From the NCBI RefSeq assembly GCF_900105415.1, contig NZ_FNSM01000001.1:5047501-5111500 (forward strand): a stretch of 64,000 nt of DNA. Direction: 5' to 3'. The stretch's first letter is position 1. Each line of letters opens with the position of its first letter. A program made the translations under genes and the position numbers. Shown here in pieces: positions 23,859-33,228 of this stretch. This DNA comes from Streptomyces sp. TLI_105 (GTDB lineage: Bacteria; Actinomycetota; Actinomycetes; Streptomycetales; Streptomycetaceae). Below the pieces are notes generated by a model. It worked only from the letters and a program-made list of their open reading frames with translations. It was not told the origin of the DNA and made no database searches.

Positions 23859-23912
23859 GGTGGTTTGTGCCCACCCGTTCCGCCCCGGCGGAACGCGTGC
23901 CCACAAACCACC
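23859..23912. repeat. 54-base palindromic intergenic repeat
   Basis: The outer arms GGTGGTTTGTG / CACAAACCACC (11 bp) and inner arms GTTCCGCC / GGCGGAAC are perfect, separated by a partly mismatched middle (CCCACCC opposite GCGTGCC). Related units occur at 58729-58815 and 58932-58972. It lies between the convergent HAD and PfpI genes and probably acts as a bidirectional terminator. The family looks like a dispersed Streptomyces repeat. Confidence 0.8.
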
Positions 23913-23929
23913 ACGAGCGCCCGGGGCGG

Positions 23930-24484
23930 CTAGCCCTTCGCTCGGAGGACCTTCAGGAACTCGCGCATCCAGGTGGGGTGGTCCGGCCAGGCTCGGGAGG
24001 AGACCAGGAGGCCGTCGACCACGGCCGCGCTGTCCTGGAAGGTCGCCCCGGCCGCCTGCATGTCGAGCTCCAGGGCCGGGTAGGCCGTGACGCGGCGACC
24101 CTCCAGGCTGCCGACCGCCGCCGTCAGGAGCGGGCCGTGGCAGATCTGGGCCACCGGCTTGTCCGAGTCGAAGAAGGCCTTGAGGATCTTGCGGAGCTCC
24201 GGGTCGTTGCGCAGGTACTCCGGCGCCCGGCCGCCCGGGATCACCACCGCCACGTAGTCGCCCGGGTCGACCTCCGAGAAGGCCAGGTCGGCGGGCCAGG
24301 TGTAGCCCGGCTTCTCCGTGTACGTGTCGTAGCCCGGCTCGAAGTCGTGGACGACGAAGCGGAGCGTCTTGCGCGCCGGGGCCGCGATGTCGACCTCGTA
24401 GCCCTCTTCAAGTAGCCGCTGGTAGGGGTACATCACCTCCAGAGATTCCGCCGCGTCACCGGTCACGATCAGGATCTTCGCCAT
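23930..24484 (-). CDS. DJ-1/PfpI-family protein
   Basis: The 184-residue protein has the class I glutamine-amidotransferase-like fold. The nucleophile elbow is VAQICHGP (cysteine about 115) with an upstream acidic residue in VIPGGRAPEYL. Members include protein deglycases, intracellular proteases and chaperones; which applies here is open. GGGAG lies five bases before the ATG at 24484. It is monocistronic and divergent from gdhB. Confidence 0.9.
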   Translation of the reverse strand: MAKILIVTGDAAESLEVMYPYQRLLEEGYEVDIAAPARKTLRFVVHDFEPGYDTYTEKPGYTWPADLAFSEVDPGDYVAVVIPGGRAPEYLRNDPELRKILKAFFDSDKPVAQICHGPLLTAAVGSLEGRRVTAYPALELDMQAAGATFQDSAAVVDGLLVSSRAWPDHPTWMREFLKVLRAKG

Positions 24485-24882
24485 GGCTCTCCCAGATCAC
24501 AGAGGGATGGGTCCGTCGTGCTGTGTCCATGCTTGTGCCCACACGTGTCGCTGTCCATATCGTCAAACTTCCCCCGCTCTTTTGTACGCATACGGCTCAT
24601 GACGCTTCGGGGGGCGGGGGCGATAGGCTTTTCCCGTGATCAGCGCGATACGCCGTGGGGGCAGCGAAGCCCCCGGCTGCCGCCCGGTCCGCGACAGCGG
24701 CCGGGTCGAGCGTGCGTTCGCCGATCCTCTCCGTCCGGGCGCGCCACGTTCCGTGGCCGATAACGGCCCGGGCATCTCTCATCCGGGCATAACGTCGACT
24801 CTGACCGGAATCACCGCGTCGTGGCGTTGTGCCCTTTCTTCCACCGACGTCACGCAACGGCGCGCGACAGGAGTCAGAGGAC
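24485..24882. promoter_or_regulatory. divergent promoter region, PfpI gene / gdhB
   Basis: The 398-base spacer has no convincing gene. It contains a perfect GGGGGC-AGCGAA-GCCCCC hairpin at 24657-24674 and a possible -10 TAGGCT at about 24625. The lead-in to gdhB has AGGAGT and GAGG just before the start. No known operator was recognised. Confidence 0.4.
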
Positions 24883-27800
24883 ATGCAGACCAAGCTGGAC
24901 GAAGCAAAGGCCGAGCTGCTCGAGAGGGCCGCTCGGGTAGCTGAGCACAGCCCTGTCGGGGGGCGACTTCCCACGGGCCCGGAGGGCGCGGAGGAGCGTC
25001 CGGACCGGGACACCGTGCTCGACTACCTCCAGCGCTACTACCTGCACACCGCGCCCGAGGACCTCGCCGACCGCGACCCGGTCGACGTGTTCGGTGCCGC
25101 GCTCTCTCACTACCGGCTCGCGGAGAACCGCCCGCAGGGCACCGCGAACGTGCGCGTCCACACCCCGACGGTGGAGGAGAACGGCTGGACCAGCAGCCAC
25201 TCCGTCGTCGAGGTCGTCACCGACGACATGCCCTTCCTCGTCGACTCGGTCACCAACGAGCTGTCCCGCCAGGGCCGCGGCATCCACGTCGTGATCCACC
25301 CGCAGGTCCTCGTCCGCCGTGACGTGGCCGGAAAGCTCATCGAGGTCCTGTCGACCCAGATCCAGGGCGAGCTGCCGCACGACGCGCTCGCCGAGTCCTG
25401 GATCCACGTCGAGATCGACCGCGAGACCGACCGCGCCGACCTCAAGCAGATCACCAACGACCTGCTGCGCGTCCTGTCCGACGTCCGCGAGACGGTCGAG
25501 GACTGGGAGAAGATGCGCGATGCCGCCCTGCGCATCGCCGACGGCCTCGCCGACGAGCCCACCGCCTCCGACCTGCGGCCGACCGAGGTGGAGGAGGCCC
25601 GCGAGCTGCTGCGCTGGCTCGCCGACGACCACTTCACCTTCCTCGGCTACCGCGAGTACGAGCTGGTCAACGGTGACGCCCTGTCCGCCGTGCCCGGCAC
25701 CGGCCTCGGCATCCTGCGCTCCGACCCGCAGCACGGCGCCGACGACCAGGGCCACCACGCCCACCCCGTCTCGCCCTCCTTCAGCCGGCTGCCCGCCGAC
25801 GCCCGCGCCAAGGCGCGCGAGCACAAGCTGCTGATCCTGACGAAGGCCAACAGCCGGGCGACCGTGCACCGCCCCTCGTACCTCGACTACGTCGGCGTGA
25901 AGAAGTTCGACGCCGAGGGCAACGTCATCGGCGAGCGCCGCTTCCTCGGCCTCTTCTCGTCCGCCGCCTACACCGAGTCCGTCCGCCGGGTCCCCGTCGT
26001 CAAGCGCAAGGTCCAGGAGGTCCTGGCGGGCGCCGGCTTCTCGCCGAACAGTCACGACGGCCGCGACCTGCTCCAGATCCTGGAGACCTACCCGCGCGAC
26101 GAGCTCTTCCAGACCCCGGCCGACCAGCTGCAGTCCGTCGTCACCAGCGTCCTGTACCTGCAGGAGCGCCGCCGGCTGCGGCTCTACCTGCGCCAGGACG
26201 AGTACGGCCGCTACTACTCGGCCCTCGTCTACCTGCCGCGCGACCGCTACACGACCCGCGTCCGGCTGCGGATCATCGACATCCTGAAGGAGGAGCTCGA
26301 CGGCACCAGCGTCGACTTCACCGCCTGGAACACCGAGTCGATCCTCTCCCGGCTGCACTTCGTCGTCCGCGTCAAGCCCGGCACCGAGCTGGCGAAGCTC
26401 ACCGACGCCGACGTCGACCGCATCGAGGCCCGGCTCGTCGAGGCCGCCCGCTCCTGGGCCGACGGCTTCGGCGAGGCGCTGAACGCCGAGTTCGGTGAGG
26501 AGCGCGCCGCCGAGCTGCTCCGCCGCTACGGCAACGCCTTCTCCGAGGGCTACAAGGCCGACCACTCGCCGCGCGCCGCCGTCGCCGACCTTGTCCGCAT
26601 GGAGAACCTGGCCGCCAGCGGCAAGGACTTCGCGCTCTCCCTCTACGAGCCGGTCGCCGCCGGGCCCGGCGAGCGCCGCTTCAAGATCTACAAGACGGGC
26701 GACCAGATCTCCCTCTCCGCCGTCCTGCCGGTCCTCAACCGGCTCGGCGTCGAGGTGACCGACGAGCGCCCGTACGAGCTGCGCTGCGCCGACCGCACCC
26801 ACGCCTGGATCTACGACTTCGGTCTGCGGATGCCGGCCGCCTCCGGCAACGGCGGCGACTACCTCGGCGACGACGCCCGCGAGCGCTTCCAGGAGGCCTT
26901 CGCCGCCACCTGGACCGGCCAGGCCGAGAACGACAACTTCAACTCGCTCGTCCTCTCCGCCGGGCTCACCTGGCGCGAGGCGATGGTGCTGCGCGCCTAC
27001 GCCAAGTACCTGCGCCAGGCCGGGGCGACCTTCAGCCAGGACTACATGGAGGACACCCTCCGGGACAACGTCCACACCACCCGGCTGCTCGTCTCCCTCT
27101 TCGAGGCCCGGATGGCGCCGGAGCGCCAGCGCGCCGGCACCGAGCTGATCGACGGCATCCTGGAGGAGCTGGACGGCGCCCTCGACCAGGTCGCGAGCCT
27201 GGACGAGGACCGGATCCTGCGGTCCTTCCTCACCGTCATCAAGGCGACGCTGCGGACGAACTTCTTCCAGACGGCGGCGGACGGCAAGCCGCACTCCTAC
27301 GTGTCGATGAAGTTCGACCCGCAGGCCATCCCGGACCTGCCGGCGCCGCGCCCGGCCTTCGAGATCTGGGTGTACTCCCCGCGCGTCGAGGGCGTCCACC
27401 TGCGCTTCGGCAAGGTCGCCCGAGGCGGCCTGCGCTGGTCCGACCGCCGTGAGGACTTCCGCACGGAGATCCTCGGCCTGGTCAAGGCGCAGATGGTGAA
27501 GAACACCGTCATCGTGCCGGTCGGCGCCAAGGGCGGCTTCGTCGCCAAGCAGCTCCCGGACCCGTCCGTGGACCGGGACGCCTGGCTGGCCGAGGGCATC
27601 GCCTCGTACAAGACCTTCATCTCGGCGCTCCTCGACATCACCGACAACCTGGTCGCGGGCGAGGTCGTGCCGCCGGTCGACGTGGTCCGCCACGACGAGG
27701 ACGACACGTACCTGGTGGTCGCCGCCGACAAGGGCACCGCGACCTTCTCCGACATCGCCAACGGCGTCGCGGAGTCCTACGGCTTCTGGCTCGGTGACGC

Positions 27801-29850
27801 CTTCGCCTCCGGCGGCTCCGCCGGCTACGACCACAAGGGCATGGGCATCACCGCCCGCGGCGCCTGGGAGTCCGTCAAGCGGCACTTCCGCGAGCTGGGC
27901 CACGACACCCAGACCGAGGACTTCACCGTCGTCGGCGTCGGCGACATGTCCGGCGACGTCTTCGGCAACGGCATGCTGCTCTCCGAGCACATCCGCCTGG
28001 TCGCCGCCTTCGACCACCGCCACATCTTCATCGACCCGAACCCGGACGCGGCCGTCTCGTACGCCGAGCGCCGCCGGCTCTTCGACCTGCCGCGTTCCTC
28101 CTGGGCGGACTACGACACCTCGCTGCTCTCGGCGGGCGGCGGCATCCACCCGCGCAGCGCCAAGTCCATCCCGGTCAACGCGCAGATGCGGGCCGCCCTC
28201 GGCATCGAGGACGGCGTCACCAAGATGACCCCGGCCGAGCTGATGAAGTCGATCCTGCAGTCGCCCGTCGACCTGCTGTGGAACGGCGGCATCGGCACGT
28301 ACGTGAAGTCCTCGGTCGAGTCCAACGCCGACGTCGGCGACAAGGCCAACGACGCCATCCGCGTCGACGGCCAGAACGTCCGCGCCCAGGTCATCGGCGA
28401 GGGCGGCAACCTCGGCGCGACCCAGCTGGGCCGCATCGAGTTCGCCCGCTCCGGCGGCCCCGAGGGCCGGGGCGGCAAGGTCAACACCGACGCGATCGAC
28501 AACAGCGCCGGCGTCGACACCTCCGACCACGAGGTCAACATCAAGATCCTGCTCAACGGGCTCGTCGCCGAGGGCGACATGACCGTCAAGCAGCGCAACA
28601 AGATCCTCGCGGAGATGACGGACGAGGTCGGCCGGCTCGTCCTGCGCAACAACTACGCGCAGAACACGGCCCTGGCCAACGCCGTCGCCCAGTCGCCGTC
28701 CCTGCTCCACGCCCACCAGCGCTTCATGCGCCGCCTGGGCCGCGACGGGGCCCTCGACCGCTCCCTGGAGTTCCTGCCCAACGACCGGCAGATCCGCGAG
28801 CTCCTCAACAACGGCCGGGGCCTGAGCCAGCCCGAGCTCGCCGTCCTCCTCGCGTACACCAAGATCACGGTGGCCGACGAGCTGATCGGTACGGAGCTGC
28901 CGGACGACCCGTACCTGCGCGGGCTGCTCCACGCGTACTTCCCGACGCTGCTGCGCGAGAAGTTCCCCGAGGCCGTCGACAACCACGCCCTGCGCCGCGA
29001 GATCATCACGACGGTCCTGGTCAACGACACCGTCAACACCGGTGGCTCGACCTTCCTGCACCGCCTCCGCGAGGAGACCGGCGCGTCGATCGAGGAGATC
29101 GTCCGCGCGCAGACCGCCGCCCGGGTCGTCTTCCGCCTCGGCCAGGTCTGGGACGCCGTCGAGGCCCTCGACAACCAGGTGCCGGCCGACGTCCAGACCC
29201 GGATGCGGCTGCACTCCCGCCGGCTCGTCGAGCGCGGCACCCGCTGGCTGCTCAACAACCGGCCGCAGCCGCTCCAGCTCAGCGAGACCATCGAGTTCTT
29301 CGCCGAGCGGGTCGAGGAGGTCTGGGCCCAGCTGCCGCAGCTGCTGCGCGGCGCGGACCTGGAGTGGTACCAGTCGATCCTGGACGAGCTGACCGAGGTC
29401 GGCGTGCCGGAGGAGCTCGCGCTGCGCGTCGCCGGCTTCTCCTCCGCCTTCCCGATCCTCGACGTCGTCGCGATCGCGGACCGGATGGGCAAGGAGCCGC
29501 TCGCGGTCGCCGAGGTCTACTACGACCTGGCCGACCGGCTGCGGATCACCGACCTGATGGACCGGATCATCGAGCTGCCGCGCAGCGACCGGTGGCAGTC
29601 GATGGCCCGTGCCTCGATCCGCGAGGACCTCTTCGCGGCGCACGCGGCGCTGACCGCCGACGTCCTGACGGTCGGCAACGGCACGACCAGCCCCGAGGAG
29701 CGGTTCAAGGAGTGGGAGGAGAAGAACGCGGCGATCCTGGGCCGCGCACGGACGACCCTGGAGGAGATCCAGGGCTCGGACACCTTCGACCTGGCGAACC
29801 TGTCGGTGGCGATGCGGACGATGCGGACGCTGCTCCGCTCGCACAGCTAG
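24883..29850 (+). CDS. gdhB: large NAD-specific glutamate dehydrogenase
   Basis: The 1655-residue protein is the roughly 180 kDa GDH type first described in Streptomyces. It has N-terminal ACT-like regulatory regions, a central catalytic domain with glycine-rich lysine motifs (residues about 845-890, RGGLRWSDRREDFRTE and VGAKGGFV), the nucleotide-binding GVGDMSGDVFGNG, and a long helical C-terminus. It oxidatively deaminates glutamate to 2-oxoglutarate with NAD, linking nitrogen and carbon metabolism. ATG 24883 (MQTKLDEAK) follows AGGAGT eight bases upstream. A long open frame on the opposite strand across the whole gene is a codon-bias shadow. Confidence 0.95.
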   Translation: MQTKLDEAKAELLERAARVAEHSPVGGRLPTGPEGAEERPDRDTVLDYLQRYYLHTAPEDLADRDPVDVFGAALSHYRLAENRPQGTANVRVHTPTVEENGWTSSHSVVEVVTDDMPFLVDSVTNELSRQGRGIHVVIHPQVLVRRDVAGKLIEVLSTQIQGELPHDALAESWIHVEIDRETDRADLKQITNDLLRVLSDVRETVEDWEKMRDAALRIADGLADEPTASDLRPTEVEEARELLRWLADDHFTFLGYREYELVNGDALSAVPGTGLGILRSDPQHGADDQGHHAHPVSPSFSRLPADARAKAREHKLLILTKANSRATVHRPSYLDYVGVKKFDAEGNVIGERRFLGLFSSAAYTESVRRVPVVKRKVQEVLAGAGFSPNSHDGRDLLQILETYPRDELFQTPADQLQSVVTSVLYLQERRRLRLYLRQDEYGRYYSALVYLPRDRYTTRVRLRIIDILKEELDGTSVDFTAWNTESILSRLHFVVRVKPGTELAKLTDADVDRIEARLVEAARSWADGFGEALNAEFGEERAAELLRRYGNAFSEGYKADHSPRAAVADLVRMENLAASGKDFALSLYEPVAAGPGERRFKIYKTGDQISLSAVLPVLNRLGVEVTDERPYELRCADRTHAWIYDFGLRMPAASGNGGDYLGDDARERFQEAFAATWTGQAENDNFNSLVLSAGLTWREAMVLRAYAKYLRQAGATFSQDYMEDTLRDNVHTTRLLVSLFEARMAPERQRAGTELIDGILEELDGALDQVASLDEDRILRSFLTVIKATLRTNFFQTAADGKPHSYVSMKFDPQAIPDLPAPRPAFEIWVYSPRVEGVHLRFGKVARGGLRWSDRREDFRTEILGLVKAQMVKNTVIVPVGAKGGFVAKQLPDPSVDRDAWLAEGIASYKTFISALLDITDNLVAGEVVPPVDVVRHDEDDTYLVVAADKGTATFSDIANGVAESYGFWLGDAFASGGSAGYDHKGMGITARGAWESVKRHFRELGHDTQTEDFTVVGVGDMSGDVFGNGMLLSEHIRLVAAFDHRHIFIDPNPDAAVSYAERRRLFDLPRSSWADYDTSLLSAGGGIHPRSAKSIPVNAQMRAALGIEDGVTKMTPAELMKSILQSPVDLLWNGGIGTYVKSSVESNADVGDKANDAIRVDGQNVRAQVIGEGGNLGATQLGRIEFARSGGPEGRGGKVNTDAIDNSAGVDTSDHEVNIKILLNGLVAEGDMTVKQRNKILAEMTDEVGRLVLRNNYAQNTALANAVAQSPSLLHAHQRFMRRLGRDGALDRSLEFLPNDRQIRELLNNGRGLSQPELAVLLAYTKITVADELIGTELPDDPYLRGLLHAYFPTLLREKFPEAVDNHALRREIITTVLVNDTVNTGGSTFLHRLREETGASIEEIVRAQTAARVVFRLGQVWDAVEALDNQVPADVQTRMRLHSRRLVERGTRWLLNNRPQPLQLSETIEFFAERVEEVWAQLPQLLRGADLEWYQSILDELTEVGVPEELALRVAGFSSAFPILDVVAIADRMGKEPLAVAEVYYDLADRLRITDLMDRIIELPRSDRWQSMARASIREDLFAAHAALTADVLTVGNGTTSPEERFKEWEEKNAAILGRARTTLEEIQGSDTFDLANLSVAMRTMRTLLRSHS

Positions 29851-29865
29851 TCGCGTAGGCGCGCG

Positions 29866-29910
29866 ATGAGGAAGGGCCCCGCCGGTGTTCCGGTCGGGGC
29901 CCTTCCTCAT
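29866..29910. terminator. bidirectional terminator between gdhB and the GT87 gene
   Basis: A perfect 16-bp stem (ATGAGGAAGGGCCCCG / CGGGGCCCTTCCTCAT) with a 13-base loop starts 15 bases after gdhB. The stop codon of the convergent minus-strand gene (29907-29909) lies inside the stem, so the hairpin serves both transcripts. Confidence 0.93.
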
Positions 29911-31328
29911 TCCGCGTCGGGTGTCGCCGTCGAGGTCCACAGGCGGCGGGCGGCGAGCAGGGCCGCCGCGAGGAGCAGGCCGTTGCGGAGCACCATGACG
30001 GCCAGGCCGGTGGCGGTGCCGTCCACCACGTCCGCGTAGAGGACGGGGTACGCGAGGGAGCTGAGGGCGGCCGCCGGGAGGAGCAGCAGGGCGACCGGGC
30101 GCATCACGGTGTGGCGGGAGGTCAGGCAGACGGCGGCGAGGCCGATCAGCCAGACCATGTACTGGGGGCTGATCACCCGGCTGGTGACGGTGAAGAGCAG
30201 GACGGCGGCGAGGGCCGCGTCGAGCGGGGTGGCGGGGGTCCAGCGGCGGGCCTGGAGGCGCCACAGGAGCAGCCAGCCGAAGGCGAGGACGGTGAGCAGC
30301 AGGGCGAGGTGCCCGAGGGTGGAGACGTACGGGCCGACGTACTCGAAGGCCCCGTAGCGGAAGTCGACCCTTCCCGACCAGGCCCCGGTGGCGTGGGCCA
30401 CCGCGAGGGCCGTGCCGCCCAGGGACTCGATCTGGATGCCGCGGCCGCCCTGCTGGCGCAGGAAGCCCAACGACTCGGAGAAGAGCAGCGCCAGGGTGGC
30501 GAGGAGCACGAGGGCGGTGACGGCGGCGGCGGTCCAGGCCTCCCGGGTGGTACGGCCCCGGGGCGTGCCGATCAGGGCGAGGGCGGGCCACACCTTGACC
30601 ATGGCGCCGATCCCGGCGAGCGCGCCGCCGAGCCGGTGGGCGGTGGTGGAGCGGGCGCCGAGGGCGAGCAGGGCGAGCACGGCGAGGGCGGTGGTCTGTA
30701 CGTCGTACCGGGCGAGCGGCAGGTGGAGGAGGAGGGGGAGGCCGCAGACCCAGATCCAGGCGCCGTGGGTGAGGTGGGTGCTGTCGGCGCGGGCGAGGGC
30801 GAGCGTGACGACGGCGTCGGCGAGGAGGGTGAGGGCGACGAAGGCCTGGAAGTAGGTGAGCCAGGGGAGGAGGCCCGGCCCCATGACCACGAGTCCCGCG
30901 CCGGGCGGGTACTGCCACATGGCGTCGCCGGGCGGGAAGGTGCCGGCGGCGAACTGCCCGTACCAGTACTGGTAGAGGCCCACTTCGCGGCCCACCCCGC
31001 CGATGCCGAGGTCGTCGCGGACGAGCAGCAGGAGCATGCCCGCCCGGGCGAGGATCCAGACGGCGGCGAGGGCGAGGTCGGGGCTGCGGCTGACGGTGAC
31101 GAAGGTGGCCGAGGTGAAGGTGTCCGAGTCGAAGGGGGACTTGGTGAGGGCGGGGGGTTCGCTCGCGGAGCGGGGCGGGGCCGGGGTTTCGCCTCCGGGG
31201 CGGGACCGGGTTTCGCCTTCGGAGCGGGGCCGGGCTTCGCTTCCGGAGGGAGACCGGGCTTCGCGCCCGGAGCGGGAGCGGGCTTCGCTTCCGGGGCGGG
31301 GCGGCGACTCAGGGTGATCGTTCGTCAT
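29907..31328 (-). CDS. GT87-type polyprenol-dependent glycosyltransferase
   Basis: The 473-residue protein has a hydrophilic N-terminus made of about five eight-residue units (GSEARSRS, GREARSPS, GSEARPRS and variants), then 10 or more transmembrane helices typical of GT87/DUF2029 mannosyl- or arabinosyltransferases. A short extracytoplasmic loop contains YWYGQF and WQYPPGAG. Such enzymes use polyprenyl-phosphate sugars at the outer face of the membrane. It lies 38 bases downstream of a Wzt/Wzm-type exporter, so it probably modifies or extends the exported glycan (inference). The start at 31328 (MTNDHPES) has a weak ribosome-binding site. Confidence 0.82.
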   Translation of the reverse strand: MTNDHPESPPRPGSEARSRSGREARSPSGSEARPRSEGETRSRPGGETPAPPRSASEPPALTKSPFDSDTFTSATFVTVSRSPDLALAAVWILARAGMLLLLVRDDLGIGGVGREVGLYQYWYGQFAAGTFPPGDAMWQYPPGAGLVVMGPGLLPWLTYFQAFVALTLLADAVVTLALARADSTHLTHGAWIWVCGLPLLLHLPLARYDVQTTALAVLALLALGARSTTAHRLGGALAGIGAMVKVWPALALIGTPRGRTTREAWTAAAVTALVLLATLALLFSESLGFLRQQGGRGIQIESLGGTALAVAHATGAWSGRVDFRYGAFEYVGPYVSTLGHLALLLTVLAFGWLLLWRLQARRWTPATPLDAALAAVLLFTVTSRVISPQYMVWLIGLAAVCLTSRHTVMRPVALLLLPAAALSSLAYPVLYADVVDGTATGLAVMVLRNGLLLAAALLAARRLWTSTATPDAE

Positions 31329-31366
31329 CCCACCGCACTTTAGACCGCGATGTCTTGTTTGTTCGG

Positions 31367-32152
31367 TTACTTCGCTCTCGGCCCGGCCGTGAACTCCTCG
31401 TATGCCGCCACCACCTCCTTCGCCGGCCCGTCCATCCGCAGCGTCCCCGCCTCCAGCCACAGCGCCCGGTCGCAGGTCTGCGTGATCGTGGAGTTCGCGT
31501 GGCTGACCAGGAAGACCGTCCCCGCCTCCGCCCGCAGCTCGTCGATCCGTTCCTGGCTGCGGCGGCGGAAACGCGCGTCGCCGGTCGACAGGGCCTCGTC
31601 GATGAGGAGCACGTCGTGGCTCTTCGCGGCGGCGATGGAGAAGCGCAGCCGCGCGCCCATCCCGGAGGAGTACGTCCGCATCGGGCGGGAGATCGCGTCG
31701 TCCTTCTCGTTGATGCCGGAGAAGTCGACGATCCCGTCGTAGCGCTCCCGGACCTCCGTGCGGCTCATGCCCATCGCGAGGCCGCCCAGGATCACGTTCC
31801 GCTCGCCGGTCAGATCGTCCATCAGGGCCGCGTTCACGCCGAGGAGGGAGGGCCGCCCGTGGGTGTAGATCCGCCCCCGGTCCACGGGCTGGAGGCCCGC
31901 GACGGCCTTCAGGAGGGTGGATTTCCCTGATCCGTTCGAACCGATCAGGCCAATTGCCTCGCCCCGGTACGCGACGAAACTGACGCCCTTCACGGCGTGG
32001 ACCCGGCGGCCGGCCGGAGCCGTGCGGCGGCGCAGCATCCGGCCGAGCGCGGCGGTGGCGCCGCCCCGGCCGCCGGGGTGCCCGCCGTGGACGGTGTACG
32101 TGATGTGGACGCCGTCGGCCACGACCGTGGGCGCCTTCGAGGGTTCAGCCAC
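31367..32152 (-). CDS. polysaccharide ABC exporter ATPase (Wzt/TagH type)
   Basis: The 261-residue ATPase has Walker A GSNGSGKST (71-79), a variant signature YSSGMGARLRF, Walker B VLLIDEALSTGD and an H-loop VSHANS. These are features of the Wzt/TagH/RfbE subfamily that exports polysaccharides or teichoic acids. It lacks the C-terminal carbohydrate-binding domain found in some Wzt proteins. The GTG start overlaps the permease stop by eight bases. It pairs with the permease and feeds the GT87 transferase pathway by context. Confidence 0.9.
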   Translation of the reverse strand: MAEPSKAPTVVADGVHITYTVHGGHPGGRGGATAALGRMLRRRTAPAGRRVHAVKGVSFVAYRGEAIGLIGSNGSGKSTLLKAVAGLQPVDRGRIYTHGRPSLLGVNAALMDDLTGERNVILGGLAMGMSRTEVRERYDGIVDFSGINEKDDAISRPMRTYSSGMGARLRFSIAAAKSHDVLLIDEALSTGDARFRRRSQERIDELRAEAGTVFLVSHANSTITQTCDRALWLEAGTLRMDGPAKEVVAAYEEFTAGPRAK

Positions 32153-33068
32153 GGCCGTACGTCTCCTCCGCCTTCCAGAACCAGACGAAACCGCCCCCGA
32201 AGGCCAGCAGGGCCCAGCCCGCGGCGAGCGCCCACACGTGCGGCGGCAGCTGCGCCGCCGTGAAGCTCTCGATCAGGGCGAAGCGCATGAGGTCGATGTA
32301 GACCGCCGCCGGGTTGCACTGGAGCGCGAGGACCACGGCCTCCGGGAAGCGGCCGCTGGCCGCCAGGTTCTGGATCGAGAACATGGCGCCCGAGGCGTAC
32401 ATCCAGGTGCGCAGCACGAACGGCATCAGCTGGCTGACGTCCGGGGTGCGGGCCGCGACCCGGGCCAGCACCAGCGCCACGCCCGTGTTGAACAGCGCCT
32501 GCAGGAACAGCGCCGGGACGGCGAGCAGCCAGCTCCGGCCGGGGAACTCGCCGAAGCAGGCCAGGAGCGCGACGAGCACGGCGAGCGAGAACAGCAGCTG
32601 CTGGAGCTGCTGGAAGGCGAGCGAGATCGGCAGGCTCGCGCGCGGGAAGTGCAGGGCGCGGACGAGGCCCAGGTTGCCGCTGATCGCCCGGGTGCCGGCC
32701 TGGACCGTGTTGGCGGTGAAGGTCCACACGAAGATGCCGGTCACCAGGAAGGGCACGTAGTCGGGCACGCCGCTCTTCGCGTTCATCAGGACGCCGAAGA
32801 TCAGGTAGTACACGGCCGCGTTGAGGAGCGGGGTCATCACCTGCCAGACCTGGCCGAGGCGCGCCTGGCTGAACTGGGCGGTGAGGCGGGCGGTGGCGAA
32901 GGCGGCGACGAAGTCGCGGCGGGACCAGAGCTGCCGCACGTAGGCGGGGAGCGAGGGGCGGGCGCCGCTGACGCTCAGGCCGTGGCGGCGGGCGAGGGCG
33001 CCGAGGTCCTCCGCGGGGGCGGCCGGTGTCTGCGTCTGAGGTGCGGGTGGGGCCAGGGTCGTGGTCAC
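32145..33068 (-). CDS. polysaccharide ABC exporter permease (Wzm/TagG type)
   Basis: The 307-residue ABC-2-type permease has six membrane segments and the family sequence RLTAQFSQARLGQVWQVMTPLLNAAVYYLIFGVL. It forms an exporter with the adjacent ATPase. I used the GTG at 33068 (VTTTLAPP), although no ribosome-binding site is clear; the frame stays open further upstream into the region shared with the divergent TetR gene. Two candidate operator repeats lie just upstream. Confidence 0.87.
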   Translation of the reverse strand: MTTTLAPPAPQTQTPAAPAEDLGALARRHGLSVSGARPSLPAYVRQLWSRRDFVAAFATARLTAQFSQARLGQVWQVMTPLLNAAVYYLIFGVLMNAKSGVPDYVPFLVTGIFVWTFTANTVQAGTRAISGNLGLVRALHFPRASLPISLAFQQLQQLLFSLAVLVALLACFGEFPGRSWLLAVPALFLQALFNTGVALVLARVAARTPDVSQLMPFVLRTWMYASGAMFSIQNLAASGRFPEAVVLALQCNPAAVYIDLMRFALIESFTAAQLPPHVWALAAGWALLAFGGGFVWFWKAEETYGRG

Positions 33069-33128
33069 GGGCGGGCGCTTTCGACGAGGGGTACGGGGGC
33101 GCGTGAGGCCGTCGGCGATGGGACGGGT

Positions 33129-33194
33129 CCGTATCGTCGCTACGGTGAGGTTAGGACGCTCCCACGACGGAACGCAACCGTATCGTCGTAACGC
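33129..33194. promoter_or_regulatory. candidate TetR operator pair between exporter and regulator genes
   Basis: The 11-mer CCGTATCGTCG occurs twice in direct orientation, at 33129-33139 and 33178-33188. The first copy extends to the inverted repeat CCGTA-TCGTCGC-TACGG (33129-33145). Both copies lie in the 160-base divergent promoter region, where a TetR-family regulator would be expected to bind. This is inferred from pattern only. Confidence 0.45.
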
Positions 33195-33228
33195 CTCCGG
33201 GATATCGCCGTTGGTTAGGATGCCGTTC

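Noticed and set aside
24874..30918. A roughly 2000-codon open frame on the minus strand opposite gdhB
   Set aside because: GC-rich genes with G/C at third positions leave long antisense frames. It has no domain pattern, reads as Asp/Val/Leu/Gly/Arg filler, and runs over the terminator.
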